Shown here in pieces: positions 34,893-43,289 of a stretch of DNA of 43,947 bases. The stretch's first letter is position 1, and every line of letters starts with the position of its first letter. Both the position numbers and the translations under genes were made by a program. The notes beneath the pieces were generated by a model. That model saw nothing but the letters and a program-made list of their open reading frames with translations. It made no database searches and was not told where the DNA came from. This stretch comes from Phocaeicola coprocola DSM 17136. Lineage in GTDB: Bacteria; Bacteroidota; Bacteroidia; Bacteroidales; Bacteroidaceae. The stretch covers positions 1,539 to 45,485 of the forward strand of contig NZ_DS981460.1 of the NCBI RefSeq assembly GCF_000154845.1, read 5' to 3'.

Positions 34893-36470
34893 ATGGCAGA
34901 AGAACAACGTCCTAGAATATTATATTTCAAGGAATTTATCCCCACTTCCGTGTGCATACTTCTTTCCTTGTTCTTTGCAATGGTGTTTCAGTTCAACGGA
35001 GGAGTTTTTCTTCCTACGTCTGTACAGATGTCAAGTGCATTGGGTTGCCTGAAAGAAGATGTGATGATGGCGGGATATGCCTCATTCATCGGTATGACAG
35101 TGATTTTTCCCATTCTGTTTCGTCTGAAGTTTCGCTTTACTACCCGACAGATATTTATGATGGTATGTCCGGTACTTATCTGCTGCAACCTGGTGACGAT
35201 GCACGTGCAGAATATCTTCATACTGGTCATAACGTGCTTTATTTCCGGTTTTTTCAGAATGTGGGGTACATTTGAATGTTTTTCAAATATCCGTTTGAGT
35301 GTAACCCCCTCAGGAAATTTTTCCGTATTCTATCCGGTAATCTATATCATTGTACTCGAAAGCATCCAGCTTTCCGGACTTGTAGCCATACATATCAGCG
35401 ATTGGGCAAACTGGCAATACATGCACTGGCTCGTCATCGGATTGCTTGCCGTAGTATGGCTGTGCGTATTTTTTCTTACACGTCCCTTTCGGATGGCCCG
35501 CAAGATGCCTCTGTATGGCATAGACTGGACAAGTGCTCTTCTTTGGGCTGTAGTGCTTTTCTCCATTGTGTTTGTATGCATTTATGGTGAATATTACGAC
35601 TGGCTTGACAGTGCTCTGATACGAGGCTGTATCGTACTGGCAGTTGTATGTACCCTTATCAATGTGAACCGAATGTTTACGACTCACCGTCCGTACATCC
35701 ATCCCCACGTGTTTAAGTACCGTCATTTCCCGACTATCCTGTTCCTTTTTCTGATGCTGTGTTTGTTTCTCACTACATCATCAGTTTTACAGGAAATGTT
35801 TATGAGTGCTATTCTGAAATATGATATGCTGAATGCCGTTTCATTGAACTGGTGTGTGTTTATCGGAATACTGGCAGGTGCAGGAGTTGTATTCTACCGC
35901 CAGGTAGTGCTGCGCAAAGGCTATAAACTGCTTATTACCGTCGGCTTCATGCTGATAGTAGTTTATCAGTACTATATGTATTTCCTTATCCATCCCAACC
36001 TGAATATTGAAAGCCTTTACATCCCCAATTTTCTGAAAGGACTAGGACACGGCATACTTTATATATCGCTGACCATCTATGTAGCCAAGACTGTCCCTTT
36101 CGAACATTTCTTTCAGGGACTATGTGTATTAAGCTTTATCCGCACCAGCATTGCTACTCCTTTGGGTACAGCCATATTAAACCGCTGGCTGAAGTACATG
36201 CAGCAGGATAATATCGGTCTGATAAGCCGTAAAATGGATTTGGTAAAAGAATGGATGCCTGATGTTTCCATCCAGCAATTGTATGAAGAAGTTACCCGTC
36301 AGACGCTTCTGACCAGTCTGAAAGAACTGTTTGGTGCAGTATGTATCGTGGGAACCATATTCCTGTTGTTTTTACTTAGTCAGAAAGTTTGGCGAAAACT
36401 ATTGCGATATGTCAGAAGAAATCATCCCCGATATATTCAGCTTTTGAAGCGTTCACAACCCGCACAATAA
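34893..36470 (+). CDS. MFS efflux transporter (EmrB/DHA2-like)
   Basis: The 525-residue protein has about 14 hydrophobic segments, the layout of the DHA2 drug/proton antiporters that work with EmrA-type adaptors. It has a soluble start (MAEEQRPRILYFKEF) and a basic C-terminal tail. Classic MFS loop motifs are weak, as in other Bacteroidetes members. Operon position behind TolC and HlyD genes supports a tripartite efflux pump. The substrate is unknown. The operon ends here, 9 bp before the stop of the convergent RNase H gene. Confidence 0.87.
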   Translation: MAEEQRPRILYFKEFIPTSVCILLSLFFAMVFQFNGGVFLPTSVQMSSALGCLKEDVMMAGYASFIGMTVIFPILFRLKFRFTTRQIFMMVCPVLICCNLVTMHVQNIFILVITCFISGFFRMWGTFECFSNIRLSVTPSGNFSVFYPVIYIIVLESIQLSGLVAIHISDWANWQYMHWLVIGLLAVVWLCVFFLTRPFRMARKMPLYGIDWTSALLWAVVLFSIVFVCIYGEYYDWLDSALIRGCIVLAVVCTLINVNRMFTTHRPYIHPHVFKYRHFPTILFLFLMLCLFLTTSSVLQEMFMSAILKYDMLNAVSLNWCVFIGILAGAGVVFYRQVVLRKGYKLLITVGFMLIVVYQYYMYFLIHPNLNIESLYIPNFLKGLGHGILYISLTIYVAKTVPFEHFFQGLCVLSFIRTSIATPLGTAILNRWLKYMQQDNIGLISRKMDLVKEWMPDVSIQQLYEEVTRQTLLTSLKELFGAVCIVGTIFLLFLLSQKVWRKLLRYVRRNHPRYIQLLKRSQPAQ

Positions 36471-36479
36471 GGCAGAAAG

Positions 36480-37109
36480 TTATTTTCTGCCGAAATCTGC
36501 CGGTACTTCTCCCCATAAATCAGTTTCCCATTTGCGCAGTGGAGTAGTATACTGATTCTCATTCAGCCATTTCTCTGCACGTTCGATAAGCCGGAATAAT
36601 TCTTCAGTTTTCGCGGTACGTTCCAGCTTTGTTTTACATTTCTTCTGTTTCACCCAGTTCAACGCATTGCGGCTGTCAGAATAAATAGGCATGTTTATCC
36701 CCTTTTGTTTCATCAGTGCCAGACCATGGACAATAGCAAGGAATTCTCCGATATTATTTGTGCCATACATAGGTCCAAAATGAAAAATTTCCTGTCCGGT
36801 AAGTAAATACACTCCCCGGTACTCCATTGGGCCTGGATTACCGCTGCATGCAGCATCTACGGCCAGACAGTTTAAATCGAAATTTTCAGGGATTTTTTTC
36901 TCTTCCGGTTCGTGTGTTGCTGTCTGACTTTTCTTCAGATACACATAAGCAGGAGTAGCGAAAGCATGTTCTGCCTCTTCACGTGTAGCGAACGATTTAT
37001 AAATAGCACCTTTGTAGTTCTTAATTTGTAGCTGGCAGTCGGTCCACGATGTATATATTCCTGGTTCCGCTCCTTTCCATACTACATAAAATTTCTGCTG
37101 CTTTGCCAT
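36480..37109 (-). CDS. Ribonuclease H with N-terminal viroplasmin domain
   Basis: The protein (209 residues) has an N-terminal caulimovirus viroplasmin/RNase H1-N domain (residues about 1-50, KFYVVWKGAEPGIYTSW), which binds RNA-DNA hybrid. An RNase HI domain follows with AVDAACSGNPGP (Asp85), NNIGEFLAIVHGL (Glu122), IYSDSRNAL (Asp145) and a C-terminal Asp in ETDLWGEVPADF. It removes RNA from hybrids. I chose Met at 37109 because the domain starts there; the frame extends upstream to 37148 but those residues are not family-like. Confidence 0.9.
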   Translation of the reverse strand: MAKQQKFYVVWKGAEPGIYTSWTDCQLQIKNYKGAIYKSFATREEAEHAFATPAYVYLKKSQTATHEPEEKKIPENFDLNCLAVDAACSGNPGPMEYRGVYLLTGQEIFHFGPMYGTNNIGEFLAIVHGLALMKQKGINMPIYSDSRNALNWVKQKKCKTKLERTAKTEELFRLIERAEKWLNENQYTTPLRKWETDLWGEVPADFGRK

Positions 37110-37139
37110 AATCTGTATAATAGCGATATCAATAAACCA

Positions 37140-37204
37140 ATTCACCACAGACTATGCAGAAGTTTCACACATATGTGTAGAAGTCTGTATAATCCGTGGT
37201 GAAT
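37140..37204. repeat. Nested extragenic palindrome upstream of the RNase H gene
   Basis: Three inverted repeats are nested: ATTCACCAC/GTGGTGAAT (37140-37148, 37196-37204), ACAGACT/AGTCTGT (37147-37153, 37182-37188) and the perfect 12-bp palindrome ACACATATGTGT (37167-37178). The unit fills the gap between argS and the RNase H gene and could fold into one long hairpin. It resembles dispersed extragenic palindromes in Bacteroidales, but copy number cannot be judged here. Confidence 0.65.
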
Positions 37205-37232
37205 AAAAGATAGTGTATGATTAATGTCTTAA

Positions 37233-39026
37233 TTACATACGTTCAGGAACCTCAATACCGAGCAGTCCCATTGCCAGTTTGACGATCTTTCCTACATTCT
37301 GGCTCAAAGCAAGACGGAATACCTTCAATGCTTCATTTTCTTCACGCAGAATGCTGAAATCGTGATAGAACTGGTTGTATTCCTTTACCAGATCGTACGC
37401 ATAGTTAGCAAGAATAGACGGATTATAGTCACTTCCGGCCTGACGTACCACGTTTGTAAAGTCAGCAAGCATCTGAATCAGTCCCTCTTCTTTTGTACTC
37501 AGTTCCACACCTGTCGGGATAACCGCAGGAATAGTGATACCAGCTTCAGCAGCCTTACGCAAGATAGACTGGATACGAGCATATGTATACTGGATAAACG
37601 GACCTGTATTACCGTTGAAATCGATAGATTCTTTCGGGTTGAATGTCATATTCTTGCGAGCATCCACTTTCAGGATGAAATACTTCAGTGCACCCAAACC
37701 TACGATACGTGCGATATCATCAGCTTCTTCCTTAGTCAGGCCATCCAGCTTACCCAGTTCACTGCTGGTTTCTTTCGCTGTTTCTATCATTGCTTCCATC
37801 AGGTCGTCTGCATCTACTACCGTACCTTCACGGCTCTTCATCTTACCTTCCGGCAGTTCCACCATACCGTAAGAGAAGTGAACCAGATCCTTACCCCATT
37901 CAAATCCCAGCTTATCGAGCAGAATAGAAAGCACCTGGAAGTGATAATTCTGTTCGTTTCCTACTACATAAATCATTTTATTGATCGGGAAATCCTGGAA
38001 GCGAAGCTTAGCAGTACCAATATCCTGAGTCATATAGACAGAAGTACCGTCGGCACGCAGCAACAGCTTGTGGTCAAGACCTTCTGCAGTCAGATCAGCC
38101 CATACAGAACCATCTTCTTTGCGGTAGAAGAAACCTTTTTCCAGTCCTTCCAGCACTTTTTCCTTACCTTCCAGATATGTTTCAGATTCGTAGTATATCT
38201 TATCGAAGCTGACACCCATCATCTTGTATGTTTCGTCGAATCCGGCATATACCCAGTCATTCATTTTCTTCCACAAAGCGCGGATTTCAGGATCATTTGC
38301 CTCCCATTTACGCAACATTTCACGAGCTTCCTGCATCAGTGGTGATTGAGCTTCTGCTTCTTCCTTGCTCAAACCTTTTTCCATTAACTCAGCTACTTCA
38401 GCCTTGTAGTGCTTGTCGAAAGCCACATAATAATCACCAATCAAGTGGTCACCCTTCTTGCCTGATGATTCAGGAGTTTCTCCGTTACCATATTTCAGCC
38501 ATGCAAGCATTGACTTACAGATATGGATACCACGGTCGTTTACGATATTTGTCTTTACGACCTTGTTTCCGTTGGCAGCCATTACATTGGCAAGTGCGTT
38601 ACCCAACAAGTTATTGCGGACATGTCCCAGATGCAGCGGCTTGTTTGTATTCGGTGATGAATATTCTATCATTACCAGCGGAGCATCTTCCGTAGCTTTC
38701 TGGATACCCCATTGAGCATCAGCGTGAATGCGGTTCAGCAGTTCAACCCATACATCCGATGCGATAGTCAGGTTCAGGAATCCTTTGATTACATTATAAT
38801 TTGCGATAGCCGGTTCGTTCTTTTTCAGATATTCACCGATCTCCTGTGCTGTTTGCTCCGGTCCCTTTTTCGACATTTTCAGAAAAGGGAAAACCACAAG
38901 CGTAAGATGACCTTCAAACTCCTTCTTGGTTTTCTGTAATTGTACCATTTTGGCAGGCACTTCTGCACCGTACAATTCTTTTACCCCGTTGGTGACGGAG
39001 GCAGTCAGTTTATCTTCTATTTTCAT
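37233..39026 (-). CDS. argS: Arginyl-tRNA synthetase
   Basis: ArgS charges tRNA-Arg with arginine. The 597-residue protein starts with the ArgRS N-terminal domain (MKIEDKLTASVTNGVKEL). Its HIGH motif is NKPLHLGHVRNN (HLGH 132-135), and its KMSK-like loop is EGKMKSREGT. The C-terminus is the DALR anticodon-binding domain ending LLGIEVPERM, a typical ArgRS end. I chose Met 39026 rather than 39056: the predicted promoter at 39070-39077 puts the transcript start close to 39060, and the shorter start matches the family. Confidence 0.95.
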   Translation of the reverse strand: MKIEDKLTASVTNGVKELYGAEVPAKMVQLQKTKKEFEGHLTLVVFPFLKMSKKGPEQTAQEIGEYLKKNEPAIANYNVIKGFLNLTIASDVWVELLNRIHADAQWGIQKATEDAPLVMIEYSSPNTNKPLHLGHVRNNLLGNALANVMAANGNKVVKTNIVNDRGIHICKSMLAWLKYGNGETPESSGKKGDHLIGDYYVAFDKHYKAEVAELMEKGLSKEEAEAQSPLMQEAREMLRKWEANDPEIRALWKKMNDWVYAGFDETYKMMGVSFDKIYYESETYLEGKEKVLEGLEKGFFYRKEDGSVWADLTAEGLDHKLLLRADGTSVYMTQDIGTAKLRFQDFPINKMIYVVGNEQNYHFQVLSILLDKLGFEWGKDLVHFSYGMVELPEGKMKSREGTVVDADDLMEAMIETAKETSSELGKLDGLTKEEADDIARIVGLGALKYFILKVDARKNMTFNPKESIDFNGNTGPFIQYTYARIQSILRKAAEAGITIPAVIPTGVELSTKEEGLIQMLADFTNVVRQAGSDYNPSILANYAYDLVKEYNQFYHDFSILREENEALKVFRLALSQNVGKIVKLAMGLLGIEVPERM

Positions 39027-39069
39027 GTGTATATATGGTTTTGTATTTCCCGACATTTATCAGTTTGCG

Positions 39070-39077
39070 CAAAGATA
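39070..39077 (-). promoter_or_regulatory. -7 box of argS (TATCTTTG)
   Basis: The minus strand reads TATCTTTG, an exact TAnnTTTG match, 44 bp before the chosen argS start. Confidence 0.6.
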
Positions 39078-39120
39078 GTGATTTATTCATCATTCGGAAA
39101 GCATCATCGTGTACAAAAAC

Positions 39121-39171
39121 TAAAAAAGGAACGTCATCTTCTCCCTAGGGAATAGGAGAGTGACGTTCCTT
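39121..39171 (-). terminator. Rho-independent terminator after the second OmpA-like gene
   Basis: An 11-bp stem AAGGAACGTCA (39126-39136) with TGACGTTCCTT (39161-39171) and an inner CTCC/GGAG stem is followed on the minus strand by a T-run. It separates the OmpA-like gene from argS. Confidence 0.85.
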
Positions 39172-39199
39172 ACATGTTATGAAGAATTAAAGAGTTCTG

Positions 39200-40294
39200 T
39201 TATTCAGCTATACAGATACTTACACGGTTTTCTTCCGGTGTGCTAAATGGCTGTACGGTATCACCTTTGTAATCTACAGTGATACGCTGGCTGTCGATAC
39301 CCATTTCTTTCAGTTGGGTAGCTACATTTTCAGCACGTTTCTTAGAAAGGCGCATGTTGATATCTGCATTACCAGTCTGCTTGTCTGCATATCCACAGAT
39401 AGTAACTTTACATTCAGCATGGTTCTTCATAAATTCTGCCAGCTTTTCAATCTTCTGTTTTTCTCCGCTGCGGATAGCAGAAGAATTAAGTGCGAAGAAG
39501 ACATTTTCTGTCATAGTTACCTTTTCCTGTTTTACCGGAGCAGGCTGCTGTACCGGTTTCGGTTCTTCTTTTACAACGGGAGCCGGTTGCGGAGTCGGTT
39601 CATAATAAACAGGTTCTGTCTTGCGTGAAGTCTTTCCGAATTTGATAGTGAATCCGGCAAGCGCATTAAACTGCCAGTCTGCATTGCCAGCCTTCTTTGA
39701 ATTGAATTTATCCGACAAAACATTGGCATTTACTTCGATATTGAAGAACAGATTAGAAGTCAGTCGCAGATTTGTACCCAATCCGAATCTACCTACCGGG
39801 CTGATCTTATTATCTGTCCATAAGTAGCGCAGATCATAGCCTTTGTTAGCCAATGCTACAGCTTCATCATTGTTGAAGCCACCATTCAGGCCCACACCAG
39901 CAAACAAGTATGCATTGAAGAAACGGTCTGGATTATAACGGCAGAACAAGTTGCCCAAATCCAGTGTAGCATCTACATTACCCTGCAAGTAGTTATACTT
40001 GTAAAGTTGTCCGTCGGCAGCCCATCCTCCTTTAGCCTGCCAGCCGCTTATTCCGGCACGCAGTCCCCAGAGCGGTGTAAACTGATAGCCGCCGTAGATA
40101 GCAGCTGCTGGAGAAATCAAGTCTCCGAATTTCGCTTCACCACGTGTGTGTGCTGCACCGGCTTGTACTTGCATGAACCAATGAGGAACAAACTCTGTTT
40201 TTCCTTCTTCCTTGATTTGCGGGGAAGATGTTTGTGCAAAAGCTGTCGCTCCACATAGTAGTGCGAGAGCCATTAGTGTCTGTCTCTGTTTCAT
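39200..40294 (-). CDS. OmpA-family outer membrane protein
   Basis: The 364-residue protein has a signal peptide (MKQRQTLMALALLCGATAFA, cleaved before QTSSP). A beta-barrel follows (about 35-218, ending NALAGFTIKFGK), then a Pro-rich linker (about 226-250, PTPQPAPVVKEEPKPVQQ). The C-terminal OmpA domain (about 255-364) has VFFALNSSAIRSGEKQKI and CKVTICGYADKQTGNADINM. It is a second OmpA-like gene, not closely similar to the one at 15503. Its own terminator follows; no exact -7 box was found upstream. Confidence 0.92.
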   Translation of the reverse strand: MKQRQTLMALALLCGATAFAQTSSPQIKEEGKTEFVPHWFMQVQAGAAHTRGEAKFGDLISPAAAIYGGYQFTPLWGLRAGISGWQAKGGWAADGQLYKYNYLQGNVDATLDLGNLFCRYNPDRFFNAYLFAGVGLNGGFNNDEAVALANKGYDLRYLWTDNKISPVGRFGLGTNLRLTSNLFFNIEVNANVLSDKFNSKKAGNADWQFNALAGFTIKFGKTSRKTEPVYYEPTPQPAPVVKEEPKPVQQPAPVKQEKVTMTENVFFALNSSAIRSGEKQKIEKLAEFMKNHAECKVTICGYADKQTGNADINMRLSKKRAENVATQLKEMGIDSQRITVDYKGDTVQPFSTPEENRVSICIAE

Positions 40295-40360
40295 AATCGT
40301 TTATTTTAAAATGGTTTGTTACAGACTGAGGCTATTTAATTAGATAGCACATATATTTGA

Positions 40361-40398
40361 AAAAAAGGGACTGCCCTTTGGCAGGACAATCCCTTTTT
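40361..40398 (-). terminator. Rho-independent terminator after the DUF4988 lipoprotein gene
   Basis: On the minus strand the stem AAAGGGA/TCCCTTT with an inner CTGCC/GGCAG stem (loop AAAG) is followed by a run of seven T. Confidence 0.82.
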
Positions 40399-40423
40399 GA
40401 GAGTTATTTAACTGAGTTTGTTA

Positions 40424-43105
40424 TTACATATCAGTTTCAGTAACTTTTACAGCACCATTTTCAGTCATTACTGCAATACCTTTTACAACTACTTGTACTT
40501 GATAGAATGTATTAATTTCTTTCATCAAAGCAGTACCTTTATTTTCCCATTTGATGTTGTAAGTAGTTGTACCGTCTTTGGTTTCTTTGTACAATGACAA
40601 TTTCTGTTTATTTCCATAGTCATCTGCTTCATTATTGAGACCATATTGTGCCCAATTGAAGTTGCCTTCAGAATATGTAACAGTTACATCATCATTAGTT
40701 AAACCATAAGTCTTAGTTGCATATTCAGTAACTTTTCCATCGCTACCAACGATAGTGTTGTTACCTTCTTTTACTGTATAAGATACAGCTTTGCTGTCTT
40801 TTCTTCCAGGGAATGGAGCTGACAAGTTTATAGCTGCAGGAGTCATTGTAAATGGATTAACGAAGCGAATAGTGTATGACTTCAAGCAGTATGATTCACC
40901 ATTAGCTAATTTTTCAACGATTGAAACAGGTACATTCAATTCGTTTCCGTTAATTTCACTATTAAGTGTGAGTACTTGATTGCTCAAAGTTGTTCCTTCA
41001 AGATTGAGTCTTTCGCTATATACAATATCATCATTCAGAACTAATACTGGAGCTTCGTGATTACCCTGTGGCTTATATTCTTTCAAGTTTACAAAGTGTT
41101 CAGAGATTTCAACTTTTTGAGTCCATACACCATCAACCATTTGGCCTTTGATGATAGCAACATCTCCATTTACAAATTGTTCATTGAACTCAGGATACCA
41201 TTCTCCGTGTTTATGTGATATTACATATGGGAATTCAATTACGATAGGAGCATATCCAAATTTATCTGTCGGAGTGTATGTAATCTTAACAGATCCCTTT
41301 GTATTACTTGCGATTTCTTTTGGATCGAAACTCATTTCAACCATATTTGTTTGAGTTCCAACTTCGTCATCTGCCTTGTTTTCCAAGATAACGCCATTGC
41401 CATCTTCAATAGTATATTTCTTGTATTGGTTGATAAATTCATCACGTGTAATCTTCAATGCATCGTATACTTGACGCATGTCTTCCCATGTGAATTTATT
41501 TACAATTTCACCATCCTTAATATTACTATATTCCATGTTTACAGGATCTACAGTAACTACATAAGCAGGCTTTTCTGTTTCGATTTCTTTTACAACGGCA
41601 ACTTTTATTACACCTGTTGCAACAATTTTATTGTTAACAACAGCTACAATTTCTACTATAGGAGTGGTACCGATAGCACCTGTTCCATTAGGCCATTTTT
41701 CTGTATTAACTTTCAAAATACTTCCTTCCAAAGTCACAAAATCTTGTTGATTAGTTTCGTTATCACCAAGTTTGTATTCAGCCGGTAAGCTAAATTGATA
41801 AGTTAATTCTCCTTCTGCTACCATATCATCTACCATAGTAGGGATATTAGTTGGTCCTTGAACTTCTTTAGCCCAAGTTTTAATCAATGTATTCAGGTCT
41901 ATTGATTCTGTGTAAATGAATTGTGCATCAGCTTCTCTATCTTTATAAGAATCGAGCTCCTGTTCACCTGCTCTTGGTAATTCAAATACTTCATTTTGAA
42001 CTAAATCATAACCAGTAATGATAGAGAATTCTTTCAAATCCTTACTTGAAACTTTAATATAGTCAGAAGTCATCACTTCTGCAGTTTCTTTATTAGTTCC
42101 TTGTAAGGCAGCAATTGCATGTTCTTTAAATAAAGCCTCGTTTGCTAAATCATCTAATGATTTATTAGATTTTAATGATACAATGAATTCATCATTATCT
42201 CTTTCTGTTGATACAATAGAAAGCAATTCATTTTCATCACCAGCTGCGCGAGTAACAGTTCTATCAATCATTGTCCAATCCCACTCTTTGGTATTTGCAT
42301 TTGCAGGATTTAAACGATAATGAGCTTTTGCATTTGTACTTGATGCAACTACAAGTTTTGCGTTAGCATTTCCTACTTCTGCCTTGGTTTCATATCCCAT
42401 GATATTGTAGAAGAATACAAGAGGATAATTTGTTTCTTTGTCCAATACATAAGGAATAACAGCTAATGATTTCAAATTAGAAGTAATAGGAATATTGATA
42501 ACCTGACCTTCTTCCATATCTACCGCATTAGAAATCTGTAAGCAACCATTTACAGGGTCATAAACTACACGTACAGATTCTTCTGCTGAAGGAGTCCATT
42601 TCTGATCTGTTGCTTCATCTACAACTGTACCTTCTTCATTGTAGTACTGTTTGTGCCAGTAACCATCTTTAGCTGGAACATACCAGCATCCGTCTTTACC
42701 GTCTTCACCTGGTTTTCCCGGTTCACCTGCTTCTCCTTTTTCTCCCTGAGCTTTGTACGGATTACCATTTTCATCAGTTTGTCTGATTCCATCGATGCAC
42801 CAGTAACCTTCTTTGTCGATTGTTACTACTGAACCCGGTTTGCCGTCTGCACCATTAGCGCCATTCTTTACTTCAAATGTCTTACCGTCACTTAAAGTAA
42901 CTTTAACGCCATTTTCTGTGCTTTCAACATTTGTGATGACAGCACCAGCTTCGATGGCTTTCTGCAGTTCTGCTACTGTTTTTTCCAATGCATCAACTCT
43001 TTCATTCAAGCTGTTGATGTCATCATCGTAATCAGAGCAAGATACCATACCCCCTGCGAGGAATAAACTTCCTACCAGAAGAGCTCCATAGAATTTTTTC
43101 TTCAT
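40424..43105 (-). CDS. Large surface lipoprotein with DUF4988-like coiled coil and collagen-like triplets
   Basis: The 893-residue lipoprotein has lipobox GMVSC (Cys23), followed by SDYDDDINSLNERVDALEKTV, a short coiled coil typical of DUF4988-type Bacteroidales lipoproteins. Two Gly-X-Y stretches follow: residues 82-91 (GANGADGKPG) and 121-139 (six triplets, GEKGEAGEPGKPGEDGKDG). They are separated by a module containing YWCIDGIRQT. A related YW-rich module comes next (CWYVPAKDGYWHKQYY), then about 700 residues of probable beta-sandwich repeats without recognised enzyme motifs. It is probably surface exposed, with a binding or structural role. An IS1380-type transposase lies directly upstream. 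Confidence 0.85.
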   Translation of the reverse strand: MKKKFYGALLVGSLFLAGGMVSCSDYDDDINSLNERVDALEKTVAELQKAIEAGAVITNVESTENGVKVTLSDGKTFEVKNGANGADGKPGSVVTIDKEGYWCIDGIRQTDENGNPYKAQGEKGEAGEPGKPGEDGKDGCWYVPAKDGYWHKQYYNEEGTVVDEATDQKWTPSAEESVRVVYDPVNGCLQISNAVDMEEGQVINIPITSNLKSLAVIPYVLDKETNYPLVFFYNIMGYETKAEVGNANAKLVVASSTNAKAHYRLNPANANTKEWDWTMIDRTVTRAAGDENELLSIVSTERDNDEFIVSLKSNKSLDDLANEALFKEHAIAALQGTNKETAEVMTSDYIKVSSKDLKEFSIITGYDLVQNEVFELPRAGEQELDSYKDREADAQFIYTESIDLNTLIKTWAKEVQGPTNIPTMVDDMVAEGELTYQFSLPAEYKLGDNETNQQDFVTLEGSILKVNTEKWPNGTGAIGTTPIVEIVAVVNNKIVATGVIKVAVVKEIETEKPAYVVTVDPVNMEYSNIKDGEIVNKFTWEDMRQVYDALKITRDEFINQYKKYTIEDGNGVILENKADDEVGTQTNMVEMSFDPKEIASNTKGSVKITYTPTDKFGYAPIVIEFPYVISHKHGEWYPEFNEQFVNGDVAIIKGQMVDGVWTQKVEISEHFVNLKEYKPQGNHEAPVLVLNDDIVYSERLNLEGTTLSNQVLTLNSEINGNELNVPVSIVEKLANGESYCLKSYTIRFVNPFTMTPAAINLSAPFPGRKDSKAVSYTVKEGNNTIVGSDGKVTEYATKTYGLTNDDVTVTYSEGNFNWAQYGLNNEADDYGNKQKLSLYKETKDGTTTYNIKWENKGTALMKEINTFYQVQVVVKGIAVMTENGAVKVTETDM

Positions 43106-43289
43106 ACTTTTAATTAATCCTTAAATCCGCAACTCCATTCCCGAAGTGCTACCTACATAAAGAGAAATGGACTTTTGATTCGTAAGATAACCATTAAGTC
43201 CTCGCGTCCGTTTCAATGCGCATACCATCCCCTTACCCCATAAAGCGACTTGAGGCAATACGCAATCAGTGGCCATCAAGTGATGTAAA
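43106..43289. other. Short gap between the lipoprotein start and the IS1380 transposase stop; contains the IS end
   Basis: These 184 bp must hold both the terminal repeat of the IS and all that remains of the lipoprotein's upstream region. CCTTAAATCCGCAAC at 43119-43133 is a guess for the IS end, because the opposite end is outside the window. No TAnnTTTG box was found on the minus strand here. Confidence 0.5.
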
